A stretch of DNA of 64,000 nt from Trinickia dinghuensis (GCF_003367175.1 NZ_QRGA01000003.1:496681-560680), one strand, 5' to 3'; positions 1-7,716 are shown, counted from the first letter of the stretch. Notes: a model not told the origin generated them from the sequence alone. Numbers and translations are program-made.

Positions 1-157
1 GGCCGTCCATCTGCGAGGTGCCGAGGTCGGCCGCGATGCCGTGCATCGTCGCGAGCCCCCATACGCCCACGCCGCCGACGACCATGCCGAGGCCGATAAC
101 GACGGCGAACGCCAGCAAGAGCTTGCTCAGCACCGTCATGCTGTCGAGTCGATTCAT
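1..157 (-). CDS. Methyl-accepting chemotaxis protein, N-terminal fragment (cut by window edge)
   Basis: Only the first 52 codons are present; the gene runs off the left edge. The product begins MNRLDSMTVLSKLLLAFAVV and continues with a hydrophobic stretch ending near GVGVWGLATMHG, then a polar start of a periplasmic region. This is the usual N-terminus of an inner-membrane chemoreceptor (TM1, then a four-helix-bundle sensor), but the signalling domain is not visible, so the assignment rests on the N-terminus and the promoter. AAGGA lies 7 bases before the ATG, and a FliA-type promoter lies upstream at 230-256. Confidence 0.65.
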   Translation of the reverse strand, partial: MNRLDSMTVLSKLLLAFAVVIGLGMVVGGVGVWGLATMHGIAADLGTSQMDG

Positions 158-229
158 TTTGGGGTCCTTACCAATTTCCGAAAAAGTGCGCGGTGGCGAT
201 CTGACGCATGCCCGACGCACCCTTTCATG

Positions 230-256
230 ATTACGGCAGGACGCCGAAGACTTTTA
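230..256 (-). promoter_or_regulatory. FliA (sigma-28) type promoter for the chemoreceptor at 1-157
   Basis: On the minus strand the sequence reads TAAA, 15 bases, then GCCGTAAT. This fits the flagellar sigma consensus TAAA-N15-GCCGATAA. It lies about 75 bases before the start codon. The same -10 octamer precedes the second chemoreceptor at 12909-12934. Seen by eye only; no transcription start data. Confidence 0.6.
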
Positions 257-386
257 TACGCATATTCCGCAAATAATCAGCGGCGTATGCTTAGGGTCAA
301 ACCCGATGGTCGTCTGAATTTAAACGCCACAAGGTGAAAGGTTTTGCGTATGACGACCTGCGCGTTCCAGCGCGGCCGCCGTTCCA

Positions 387-758
387 TTAGCGTTTACCCG
401 CGTCGCCGCGTTCGCAGTGAATGATCCGATAGCTGCCGACCGAACTCGCGTCGACGAACCGCCGAAAGATATTGATCGGCTCGCAGCGCACGCCGCAGGT
501 GAACGCGTCGAAGAATGCGCGCCCCTCGCCGGGGTAGGTATGCAGCGAGACGTGCGACTCGGCGAGCAGCAGCAGCACCGTCACGCCGGCCGGCTCGAAC
601 GCATGGCGAATCGTGCCGAGCACCGTCGTGCCTTCGGCCAGCGCCGCCTCGGTCAAGGCCCGCGCGAGCGCCTCGCCGTCGTTCAGCACGTCGGCACTCG
701 TGTCGGCGATATCGGCGAGCACATGCCGCCCATAGGCGAGATGGAGGGAATCAGTCAT
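387..758 (-). CDS. S-adenosylmethionine decarboxylase-like proenzyme (pyruvoyl type)
   Basis: A 123-residue protein the size of bacterial class 1B AdoMet decarboxylase (SpeH type). These self-cleave before a serine to form a pyruvoyl group and make decarboxylated AdoMet. The key block is LLAESHVSLHTYPGEG followed by FTCG. Glu67-Ser68 would be the cleavage site, His73 the processing histidine and Cys88 the catalytic acid. The Ser/His/Cys spacing equals that recalled for the Thermotoga enzyme (63, 68, 83), so it looks active. Its ATG overlaps the stop of the MFS gene (ATGACTGA), so it is translationally coupled. It is the last gene of the peptide / radical SAM / MFS operon, and no spermidine synthase is nearby. 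A role in polyamine synthesis remains possible, but the context suggests a dedicated role. Confidence 0.8.
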   Translation of the reverse strand: MTDSLHLAYGRHVLADIADTSADVLNDGEALARALTEAALAEGTTVLGTIRHAFEPAGVTVLLLLAESHVSLHTYPGEGRAFFDAFTCGVRCEPINIFRRFVDASSVGSYRIIHCERGDAGKR

Positions 759-1986
759 GGCGGATCGCCGCTCGCGCGGCGCCCACGCAGCCGACGGCAA
801 CGACGGCGATGCCGATCACGGAAATGCCGATCCCGACGGGCGCGACCACGCTCAGGGCGCCCGCGAACGCGCCGGACATTGCCTCGCTCGTATTGGCCAG
901 CGTAGAAAACAGGCTGAAGTTCTTGCCGACATTCGCCTCCGTCGACAAGCGCTGGATGTTCGTCGGCAAGACCACGTCGACGAACGCGCCGATGGCGCCG
1001 AGCGCGAAACATCCGGCAAGCGTCACCGGGGCGCTGATCGCGCAGAGCGGCAGCAGTGCGAGCGTGAAGCCGTAGCAGCGCCAATAGCTCATTAGGCTCG
1101 GCGTGCTGAAATCGCGCGAAATGCTGCCGCACAGCAGCGCGCCGATCACCGCGCCGAGCGCGAGGAAGCTCATTGCGTAGCCGATCATGCTGTCCGCGAA
1201 GCCCGCCCCCTTGAGCATCGTCGGAATGAGCACGCGCAGCGCCGCGCCGACGAACAGAATGCACAACGCCGAGTAGCCGATGCTCACGAACAGGTCTCGC
1301 CGAACGAGCGCGGCTTTGAAGTTCGCGCCGAATTCGCGATAGAGCCCGCACAGCGTCGTCGAGCGCGTGGGCGTGGCGTGTTCGCTTTTGCTTTCGGCGA
1401 GGGCCGGTACCGCGATCGCATGACGAATGCAAAGCGCCGACACGAGGTAAGTCGCCGCATCGATAGCCAGGACGTAGCCCGGGGCCGCAACCGCATAGAG
1501 CAGCGTACCGCCGAGCGCCGGCCCCACTAGGCCGCCCAACTCCGCCGCCATTTGCGTCGCGCCGTTGGCCGCCGGCAGATGCTCGGCGCGCACGAGCGCG
1601 GGAATCGTGCCTTGAAAGGCCGGTTGGAACACCGTGCGAAACGCCGTCATCGACATGCCGATGAGCGCGAGCGCCGTCATACCGACACGCCCGCTCGAAA
1701 GCAGCAGACAAAACGCAACGGTGATCGCCATCCGCGCGAGATCGGCGTGAATCATCAGCGAGCGGCGCGGCCAGCGGTCGGACAGCGCGCCGCCGAGCGG
1801 ACCGAGCACGACGTAAGGAATGAATCGAAAGAAATAGATGGCACCGGACAGCGCCACGTTCGCATGCGTGGCATGCAAGACCGTGACGATGAAGACGAAC
1901 TCGTGGACGCCGTCGCCGATCTGCGACAACAGATTGCCGGTCAACAAGACGGAAAGACGGCGCTCCTTGCGCAGCATCGCAAGCAT
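751..1986 (-). CDS. MFS transporter, probable exporter of the peptide / radical SAM operon
   Basis: A 411-residue protein with about 12 hydrophobic segments. It starts MLAMLRKERRLSVLLTGNLL, with SQIGDGVHEF in TM1 and the loop 2-3 motif GGALSDRWPRRS typical of MFS drug-efflux (DHA3-like) proteins. The ATG at 1986 has GGAG 5 bases upstream and lies 8 bases after the radical SAM stop. A longer reading frame continues upstream but overlaps the radical SAM gene and has non-protein-like arginine-rich composition, so it was not used. An ATG at 1977 is an alternative. Position between a radical SAM enzyme and an AdoMet decarboxylase homologue suggests it exports the pathway product; the substrate is unknown. 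Confidence 0.85.
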   Translation of the reverse strand: MLAMLRKERRLSVLLTGNLLSQIGDGVHEFVFIVTVLHATHANVALSGAIYFFRFIPYVVLGPLGGALSDRWPRRSLMIHADLARMAITVAFCLLLSSGRVGMTALALIGMSMTAFRTVFQPAFQGTIPALVRAEHLPAANGATQMAAELGGLVGPALGGTLLYAVAAPGYVLAIDAATYLVSALCIRHAIAVPALAESKSEHATPTRSTTLCGLYREFGANFKAALVRRDLFVSIGYSALCILFVGAALRVLIPTMLKGAGFADSMIGYAMSFLALGAVIGALLCGSISRDFSTPSLMSYWRCYGFTLALLPLCAISAPVTLAGCFALGAIGAFVDVVLPTNIQRLSTEANVGKNFSLFSTLANTSEAMSGAFAGALSVVAPVGIGISVIGIAVVAVGCVGAARAAIRHD

Positions 1987-1994
1987 CGTGGCTC

Positions 1995-3416
1995 CTACGC
2001 CGGCACGGGCACGATCGGGAACAGGAGCTCTCGCGTCGAGAAGCGGCGTCCGGGGTCTTTCAGCTTGTCGATCACCATAGCGTTCATCAACAGCTGATCG
2101 GCGTGCGGCATCAGGAAAACCATCAGATTCACGTACCAGTACCAGCCGAGCTTGGTTAGCGACAGCGACTCGGCGTCTTCGGCGACGAGCGCCTCTTGCT
2201 TCAAGCGCTCGAGCTTCTCCAATACCTCGGGATGCACGGCGTCCCATCGCACGCGCCGCTTGTCGATGCGGCCGTGATAGGGCAAGCGCAGCACGAGGGG
2301 CCGCGCGTAATCGAGCGCGGGCTCGTGCATGCTGATCTCGCAAGGGATGCGGCCTTGAGAGATCGCCTCCCGATAAACCTTCTTGCTGTGCGTTTGCGTC
2401 ATGACATGGCCGATCGTCGAGCTGATCGCATTGATGCCGAAGCCCATGAGGTCATGATCGTGATAGCCATATACGTGCTCGTGATAGGCGAACGAATAAG
2501 CGTCGCTAACGACATCGCCGCTCGTGCTTTCGCTCTCTCCGATCCGAAAGTAGCCATGACCGTTATGCGGCATGAAGCCGGCGTGGCGCATCGTTTGGTC
2601 GATCAGCACGTTCATGCCGAATTTGCGCATCGCCGAAGTCGGCATCGCGCCGGCTTGCGCGAGCTTCGCATGCAGCCCGACCTGGGTAACGATGTTGTCG
2701 ATCGGATAGATGTCGACGTTCGTGGTGCCCAGTGCGGCGGCCGCCTGCAAATCGGCCATCAGCTCCTCTTCGTCCTGCCCGCTCATGCCGTACAGAATGT
2801 CGAACGTCTGAAAGGAAAAGCAGCGCTTGAGCAACGAGGCGGCGTCATAGATTTGATCGAGCGACGCGGTGAGATCGAACGTCTCGCGCCATTTCGGCGA
2901 GAAGGTCTGCAAGCCGAAGCGGGGATGCGTCACGCCGATCTCGCGCATCGCGTCGGCGCGTTCGGGCGTCAGGCTCTTCACTTCGACTTCGAACGAGAAT
3001 TCGCGCAGGCGCGACAGATCGAACGCCTGGCGAATCGCCTGACCGATCGAAGCAATTTGCTCGGGATCGAGCAGGCTCGGCGTGCCTCCGCCGAAAAAGA
3101 TCGCCGAGATCGGCACTTGCTTCAAATCGACGAGGTCCGCCTTCAGACGAATTTCCGCGAGCAGCATCGAAACGTATTCGTCGATGACGGCTCGGCTCGA
3201 ATAGCGCCCCCGCGTGAACGGACAGAAGTTGCAGATCGTGTCGCAGAACGGAATATGAAAATACAGTGCGCGCGATCGGATGTGACGCGCCGCCTCCTCC
3301 CAAACTTCCGCGACGGTGGCCTGCGCGCGCGCCTTGCCCTGGCTCGGAAAGAAGAAGTTGTAGATCGGAAACTGCCGATCGAATTTGACGAGCGACTTCC
3401 CTGACAGCAGCTGCAT
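1995..3416 (-). CDS. HemN/HemW-like radical SAM enzyme
   Basis: A 473-residue radical SAM protein. LYFHIPFCDTICNFCPF at residues 51-67 carries the CX3CX2C cluster (Cys58, Cys62, Cys65), followed by the AdoMet-binding FFGGGTPS at 107-114. The fold class is coproporphyrinogen-III-oxidase-like. True HemN has a further Cys in a CXC arrangement; here Pro-Phe follows Cys65, so it is not a housekeeping HemN. It also looks longer than typical HemW. Related classes include HemN-like methyltransferases, cyclopropanases and the heme-degrading HutW/ChuW group. The start has GGAG 6 bases upstream. It is the first large gene after the 23-residue peptide and is followed 8 bases later by the MFS gene. The reaction is unknown; action on the upstream peptide is inference. 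Confidence 0.85.
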   Translation of the reverse strand: MQLLSGKSLVKFDRQFPIYNFFFPSQGKARAQATVAEVWEEAARHIRSRALYFHIPFCDTICNFCPFTRGRYSSRAVIDEYVSMLLAEIRLKADLVDLKQVPISAIFFGGGTPSLLDPEQIASIGQAIRQAFDLSRLREFSFEVEVKSLTPERADAMREIGVTHPRFGLQTFSPKWRETFDLTASLDQIYDAASLLKRCFSFQTFDILYGMSGQDEEELMADLQAAAALGTTNVDIYPIDNIVTQVGLHAKLAQAGAMPTSAMRKFGMNVLIDQTMRHAGFMPHNGHGYFRIGESESTSGDVVSDAYSFAYHEHVYGYHDHDLMGFGINAISSTIGHVMTQTHSKKVYREAISQGRIPCEISMHEPALDYARPLVLRLPYHGRIDKRRVRWDAVHPEVLEKLERLKQEALVAEDAESLSLTKLGWYWYVNLMVFLMPHADQLLMNAMVIDKLKDPGRRFSTRELLFPIVPVPA

Positions 3417-3431
3417 GCGTTTCTCCGATTC

Positions 3432-3452
3432 GAAGGGGGAGATTCCCCCTTC
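3432..3452 (-). promoter_or_regulatory. Hairpin between peptide gene and radical SAM gene
   Basis: A perfect 9-base-pair inverted repeat (GAAGGGGGA, 3-base loop, TCCCCCTTC) sits in the 66-base gap between the peptide stop and the radical SAM start. There is no T-run after it, so it is not a standard terminator. It could act as an attenuator or RNA stabiliser giving more peptide than enzyme, a layout common in operons for ribosomally made, modified peptides. Structure is seen; function is inferred. Confidence 0.5.
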
Positions 3453-3482
3453 TTCTTGTCTATCCCGAAACCTGCGGGTGGG

Positions 3483-3554
3483 TTACCAGCCGCCCATCTT
3501 CACGGGCATCGGGGCCACTGCCGGTGCTTCGAAGTAGCGTGAGACCTCTTCCAT
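3483..3554 (-). CDS. 23-residue peptide, candidate precursor for the radical SAM enzyme
   Basis: A very short open frame opening MEEVSRYFEAP and closing PMPVKMGGW. Support comes from a consensus AGGAG 6 bases before the ATG and its position as first gene of the operon with a hairpin after it. The composition also resembles a precursor: an acidic start, an aromatic pair Tyr7-Phe8 next to Glu9, a Pro/Ala/Met middle and a C-terminal Gly-Gly-Trp. Its size matches PqqA (about 22-24 residues), the substrate of the PQQ radical SAM enzyme, but the sequence is not PqqA. It could instead be a regulatory leader peptide. No homologue is recognised; conservation in relatives would decide. Confidence 0.6.
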   Translation of the reverse strand: MEEVSRYFEAPAVAPMPVKMGGW

Positions 3555-3563
3555 TTCGTACTC

Positions 3564-3689
3564 CTAAATAAATGAGATGCAGGACACCTCCTGCGGGATG
3601 CCGGCAATCGCGCCAACATTCGGTGGGACGGCGGCGCGTTGCCGCCGCGAAAACAGGGGATGCTGTGTGAGGAAGTCGCGGCGTAGCAT
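3564..3689 (-). CDS. Possible 41-residue upstream small ORF
   Basis: The frame begins MLRRDFLTQHPLF and ends VSCISFI. An AGGAGG lies 10 bases before the ATG, a long but usable spacing. Its TAG stop overlaps the AGGAG of the 23-residue peptide, so ribosomes ending here could reinitiate on the peptide. It may be a leader ORF, a second small peptide or chance. No family is recognised and codon use is not decisive. Confidence 0.25.
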   Translation of the reverse strand: MLRRDFLTQHPLFSRRQRAAVPPNVGAIAGIPQEVSCISFI

Positions 3690-3997
3690 CGCCGCCGGAC
3701 CTCCTCGCCTGGGCAACGTTTATCTTGTTCGAGCTAATTTAACAAAGAGAGCCGGGCCGGCGAACCCGTCGAGGCTGATAGTTGCGGGGGGAAAGTGCGA
3801 TGGTAGAGGGGGGCGAATTCCATCATTGAGTAACTTTACTCACCGATGTAATTCGACGCCGATGCTGCCTTGAAGATGGGCGATCATGCGCGACACGGCT
3901 TCGCGTCCTGATAGACGGTTGCCTTCATCGCACCCCGGTCCATTTGCGAAGGCCCCTGTGGGGTAAGCGCGACGCCCGAGCGGGCTAAAGGCTTAGG
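3690..3997. other. Intergenic region upstream of the peptide operon
   Basis: About 300 bases between the end of the NRAMP-like gene and the peptide operon, both read on the minus strand, so a promoter for the operon is expected here. An AT-richer patch near 3718-3746 has TTGTTA followed 17 bases later by TAAACG on the minus strand, a weak sigma-70-like pair. Two short minus-strand frames exist near 3843-3990, but neither has a convincing start or family match. No clear terminator with a T-run was seen. Confidence 0.3.
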
Positions 3998-5245
3998 CTA
4001 ACCGAGCCAACCGGTGACGGCACCGACGACGCCGGCAGCGCATACGGCGGCGGCGGCCGCACAGACGACCCATCGATATGCTCCACGCAACCGATGGGCC
4101 GCCGGCAACGCCACGATGCCGAGCACGATCAACGGGCCGACCACGAAGGGCAGCAGCAGCGCGTTGACGACCTGCGCGGCCACGTTGACCGACACGAGAT
4201 CGGGCTCGAGCCAGACGAGGCAGGCACTGGCCAAGACGGCCGCGGCATAGACGCCGTAAAACCACGGCGCGCGCGCGGGACGTGATTCGAGCGAGCCACG
4301 ATGACCCGACACTTCGCTCAAGCCCCATGCGAGCGCGAGCGAACAGACGATCGCGGCCACCAGCGAGGCCCCGAGCACCCCCACGCTGAAGATGAGCCTG
4401 CCCGCCTCCTCGCCCGCTACGCCGAAGAACGCGCTGGCGATCTCCCCGACGCTCCGCAGTCCTGACGAAGCGCCATGTCGAGACAGCGTGGCGGCCGCCG
4501 CGACGAGCACCGCACCCGTCAGCGCTTGCGTCAGCACCGCACCGACCGCCGTTTCGACGCGCGCGGAGCGATAGTCGGACAGCGAGCGACGTTCGTCGGC
4601 GATCGCGGCTTGCTGATAGAAGATCATCCACGGATTGAACGCCGCGCCGATCAATGCCGCGGCGAGATAGACGAACTGCGGATGGCGGATCGGCACGTCG
4701 CCCAACTGCCGGGCGAGCATCGGCCAATCGGGCCGAGCGTGCCAAGCGACGATGAAGAAGGCGAGTTCGAAGAGGCCGATGAACATCGCGACGCGGTCGA
4801 CGCGCTTATGCGATCCCGTCGACACGACCGCCAATAGGAACGCGCCGGCAAGCGAGAGCGAGGCCGCCCGGGAGACGCCGTACATCTCGCCGATGCCGGC
4901 GATGCCCGTGAACTCGGTCACGAGCGAACTCATCACCGCGACGAAGAGCGCCGCGGCCGCGATCGCGGCCCACCCGCGACCCAACCGTTCGCGCACAAGC
5001 GCGCCGTATCCGCGGCCGCTCACGACGCCGAGCCGCACGCAGAGCGCCTGCACCATATAGAGCGGGACGGCCAGCACGAGCAGCAGCGGCAGCAGACGAA
5101 TGCCCCATTGCGCACCGCTTTGCGCCGCGGCCACAACGTTGCCGGCATCGCAGTCGGCCAGCATGACCAGCAAGCCGGGGCCCCATCCCGCGAACGCGCG
5201 GCAGGTCTTTCGGAGGTTGGCCGCGAGCGACGACAAAGCGGTCAC
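3998..5245 (-). CDS. NRAMP-related divalent metal transporter (divergent)
   Basis: A 415-residue membrane protein with about 11 hydrophobic segments and the NRAMP architecture. It opens with WGPGLLVMLADCDAGNVVAA. The TM1 metal motif DPGN is DAGN here (Asp33, Asn36), and the TM6 site, normally A-x-x-M-P-H, reads GAAFNPWMIF (Asn204-Pro205-Trp206), so the metal-binding Met and His are absent. Loss of that Met is a feature recalled for NRAMP-related magnesium transporters. The start is GTG at 5245, 4 bases after the mgtC-family stop, so the two are co-translated. The pairing with MgtC supports Mg2+ or another hard cation rather than Mn2+/Fe2+; this is inference. Confidence 0.8.
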   Translation of the reverse strand: MTALSSLAANLRKTCRAFAGWGPGLLVMLADCDAGNVVAAAQSGAQWGIRLLPLLLVLAVPLYMVQALCVRLGVVSGRGYGALVRERLGRGWAAIAAAALFVAVMSSLVTEFTGIAGIGEMYGVSRAASLSLAGAFLLAVVSTGSHKRVDRVAMFIGLFELAFFIVAWHARPDWPMLARQLGDVPIRHPQFVYLAAALIGAAFNPWMIFYQQAAIADERRSLSDYRSARVETAVGAVLTQALTGAVLVAAAATLSRHGASSGLRSVGEIASAFFGVAGEEAGRLIFSVGVLGASLVAAIVCSLALAWGLSEVSGHRGSLESRPARAPWFYGVYAAAVLASACLVWLEPDLVSVNVAAQVVNALLLPFVVGPLIVLGIVALPAAHRLRGAYRWVVCAAAAAVCAAGVVGAVTGWLG

Positions 5246-5249
5246 CCGC

Positions 5250-5972
5250 TCACTCGAGCGTCGGCTCGGTGTCGAGCCCCGCCCAACTGACGCTCGATAC
5301 GCCCTTTTCCATGCTCAGGCGGCCCGCCACGTGTTCGAGCTTCGATTGGTCCTTCGGATGCAAACGCAGCGTCGCCGTCACTTCGATACGCTGCGGCTGG
5401 TCGGGCACGTCGCGGCTCATGAGGCTTTGAAACGACAGCGGCGCCGACGACATAGGATTGGCGAGAATGGAGCGCACGTGGATTTCGTCTTCTTCCCGGC
5501 ACACGACCGTAATCACGTATTGGCGCACGAGATCGGCGGCCGAAACGGGCGTCGAGTTGATCATCCGGCTGACGTCGCGCAACACCGTGTTAGTAACGAG
5601 CACGAGGACGGTTCCGGCTAGTGCAGGCACGTAGTAGCCCGATCCGCACAGTACGCCGACGGCAGCCGAGCACCAGAGCGTCGCAGCCGTATTGATGCCC
5701 TGGATGGAGCCTTTGTCGCGCATGATGACGCCGCCGCCGAGAAAGCCGACACCCGAGACGACATAGGACGCGATCCGTGTCACGCCGTCGCCGCCGTTGC
5801 CGCCGTTGCCGATCAACGTGCCGAGCGTCACGAACAGCGCGGCGCCGCAGGCCACGAGCGTAATCGTGCGCAAACCCGCCGTGCGCTGGCGAATCTGCCG
5901 TTCGAGCCCAATGGCCACGCCACAGGCGAATGCGGCCAACAGCCGCCAAACGAAATCTGAACTCATAAGCAT
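5250..5972 (-). CDS. MgtC/SapB family membrane protein
   Basis: A 240-residue inner-membrane protein. GVAIGLERQIRQRTAGLRT near the N-terminus, GVGFLGGGVIMRD and GINTAATLWCSAAVG are the classic MgtC/SapB core motifs in an approximately 5-segment membrane domain. A cytoplasmic C-terminal domain of about 95 residues follows. MgtC proteins are linked to growth in low Mg2+ and inhibit F1Fo-ATPase in Salmonella; other members have unknown roles. Starts at 5972 (MLMSSDF) or 5966 are both possible; neither has a strong ribosome binding site. It is the first gene of a two-gene unit with the NRAMP-like carrier, and its promoter lies in the 227 bases shared with the divergent TMEM175 gene. No M-box was recognised. 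Confidence 0.88.
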   Translation of the reverse strand: MLMSSDFVWRLLAAFACGVAIGLERQIRQRTAGLRTITLVACGAALFVTLGTLIGNGGNGGDGVTRIASYVVSGVGFLGGGVIMRDKGSIQGINTAATLWCSAAVGVLCGSGYYVPALAGTVLVLVTNTVLRDVSRMINSTPVSAADLVRQYVITVVCREEDEIHVRSILANPMSSAPLSFQSLMSRDVPDQPQRIEVTATLRLHPKDQSKLEHVAGRLSMEKGVSSVSWAGLDTEPTLE

Positions 5973-6199
5973 GACGTCGAAATGGTCCGTGCACGGGGCA
6001 TCGCTATGCCCGGCGCGGTTGCGCACAACGCGAGAGCTTCACCGGCAACGAGAGGTAGGGCCGCGCCATTGTATGCGACTCATAAGACAGAAGCGATCAT
6101 GTCCGGCCGCGCGATGGCCTTGGCGCCTGCCTTTGCGCGGAACCGACGATCGGCGCGAGAATGTGCTCGCCCCATGCACCGACCAACGATAACCAAACG

Positions 6200-6799
6200 A
6201 TGGAAAAGAACCGACTGGAAGCATTCAGCGACGGCGTGATGGCCGTCATCATCACGATCATGGTGCTCGAGCTCAAAGTGCCGCACGGCGAGGATTTGAG
6301 TGCGCTGCTGCAGCTCTGGCCGATCATGCTGAGCTACGTGCTCAGCTTCATCTACGTCGGCATCTATTGGAACAATCACCATCACATGCTGCAGGCCACG
6401 CGGCGCGTGAACGGGACGATTCTCTGGTGGAACCTGCATTTGCTGTTCTGGCTGTCGCTGTTGCCGTTCAGCACGGGGTGGATGGGCGAGAACCATTTTG
6501 CTCGATGGCCGACGGTGCTCTACGGCGTCAATCTGCTCGCCTGCGCACTGGCATGGGCCGTCCTGCAGACGGGGCTCGTCCGCCATCACGGCCCCGACAG
6601 CCTTCTCGCCCGGGCGATCGGCAAGGGGATGAAGAGCAAAGCCTCGCCGATCCTGTATCTGCTCGGTATCGCTTCCGCGTGGATCGGCTATCCGAGCATC
6701 GGCCTCGCCTTTCTCGCGGGGACGGCATTGCTGTGGCTGATCCCCGATCGTCGCGTCGAACGTCTCGTCGAGGCGCGCGATGCGGACGACGAGGACTAA
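6200..6799 (+). CDS. TMEM175-type potassium channel family protein (DUF1211)
   Basis: A 199-residue protein beginning MEKNRLEAFSDGVMAVIIT. The RxxxFSDG block on TM1 is the signature and pore-lining element of prokaryotic TMEM175 (DUF1211) K+ channels. The protein has about six hydrophobic segments, fitting the family. YVGIYWNNHHHM follows TM2, as in other members. The ATG at 6200 was chosen because TM1 then starts within 10 residues, as usual; a longer frame would add 13 unlikely residues. It is divergent from mgtC and stands alone. A cation-homeostasis neighbourhood is suggestive only. Confidence 0.88.
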   Translation: MEKNRLEAFSDGVMAVIITIMVLELKVPHGEDLSALLQLWPIMLSYVLSFIYVGIYWNNHHHMLQATRRVNGTILWWNLHLLFWLSLLPFSTGWMGENHFARWPTVLYGVNLLACALAWAVLQTGLVRHHGPDSLLARAIGKGMKSKASPILYLLGIASAWIGYPSIGLAFLAGTALLWLIPDRRVERLVEARDADDED

Positions 6800-7084
6800 C
6801 CGCCCTGTCTGCGCAGCCCTCGGCGCATGGCAGCCGAGATTGGCCCTTGAGGTGATGCGACGCTGTGATGACAGCAGCGTTTCGGTAGCCCGGCAAGATT
6901 GTCCGATCGATGCGAATCAGCTAGCTCGTACGGGTTTGTACCAGCTTTGTACCGGCGTTGTGGCCTGCTTTGTGCCGATCCGCCGATCGTTCGCAGAATC
7001 TTCTCGGCCGCCGTCAACCATCGCGTTCCGGCACCGTTAACGGGGAGAAGCGTTCCGCTTCACGCCACTTCAGGAGGGATGGTC

Positions 7085-7390
7085 ATGTTGAACAAATTTG
7101 TCTTGGCTGCGATCGCGGGCATGTTTGCAGTGGGCGTGGCGCACGCCCAAGCTTCGGCGACCACCGCGGCGGCATCGGGGTCGAGCTGCGAAGCTCAAGC
7201 GATGGGCAAGAACAGCAAGCCGCTCGCCGGCGCCGCGAAGACGTCGTTCATGAAGAAATGTCAGGCAAACGCGATGAAAGCGGCCAAGTCCGGTTGCGAA
7301 ACCAAGGCCGTCGGTTCGAACGGCAAGGCCCTCGCAGGCGCGGCCAAAACGTCGTTCATGAAGAAATGCGAGGCCGACGCGGCCAAGTAG
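7085..7390 (+). CDS. PsiF-repeat periplasmic protein
   Basis: A 101-residue secreted protein. The signal peptide MLNKFVLAAIAGMFAVGVAHA is followed by two repeats of the form C-x-x-x-A...KPLAGAAKTSFMKKC, which match PsiF repeats. E. coli PsiF is phosphate-starvation inducible and of unknown function. A consensus AGGAGG lies 7 bases before the ATG at 7085; an ATG six bases earlier is too close to it. It is probably monocistronic. The four cysteines could form disulfides in the periplasm. Confidence 0.85.
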   Translation: MLNKFVLAAIAGMFAVGVAHAQASATTAAASGSSCEAQAMGKNSKPLAGAAKTSFMKKCQANAMKAAKSGCETKAVGSNGKALAGAAKTSFMKKCEADAAK

Positions 7391-7716
7391 CGCGTCGCTC
7401 CCCGCGGGGAACGGGCCGGCACGAAGCCGCGCAAGCGAGCTTCGTTCGCGCCCCGTTCCCGGTCGATATATCGTCGGCATATCAACAGGCTGGCCCACTC
7501 CCTCCGCGCGTTCTCGCGCCTCCCCAACGTTCCACCGTTTGCATCCGCAACTCGCCTAGACCTGGGCGCACTCGAATTCAACCCTGGTTTTTCCGCATCG
7601 CGAAAGATGTAACGAGCCCTTAGCTTTTGCCGCGCGCCGCCGACAACCAGATTGATGGCGCATCCCGCGGACGAAGCGGTTTGGGACGCCGGTCGGATTT
7701 CATATTGAGGGCACGC
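7391..7716. other. Intergenic region between psiF-like and cheV genes
   Basis: About 325 bases with no convincing gene. A CCCCGCGGGG palindrome near 7399 may be part of a weak terminator. On the plus strand TAAC, 15 bases, then GCCG near 7610-7632 faintly resembles a FliA site, but the -10 half is poor. Confidence 0.3.

Noticed and set aside
1987-2343. N-terminal extension of the MFS frame
   Set aside because: It overlaps the radical SAM gene in another frame, is arginine/alanine-rich and has no family residues. The ATG at 1986 has a good ribosome binding site.
3843-3990. Short minus-strand frames upstream of the peptide operon
   Set aside because: Two frames read for 19-37 codons, but one lacks a start and the other lacks a ribosome binding site; no repeat of either was seen elsewhere.
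6800-7084. Repeated TTTGTACC-like words near 6935-6985
   Set aside because: Three loose copies (TTTGTACCAG, TTTGTACCGG, TTTGTGCCGA) are short and irregularly spaced; not convincing as a CRISPR, operator or RNA.
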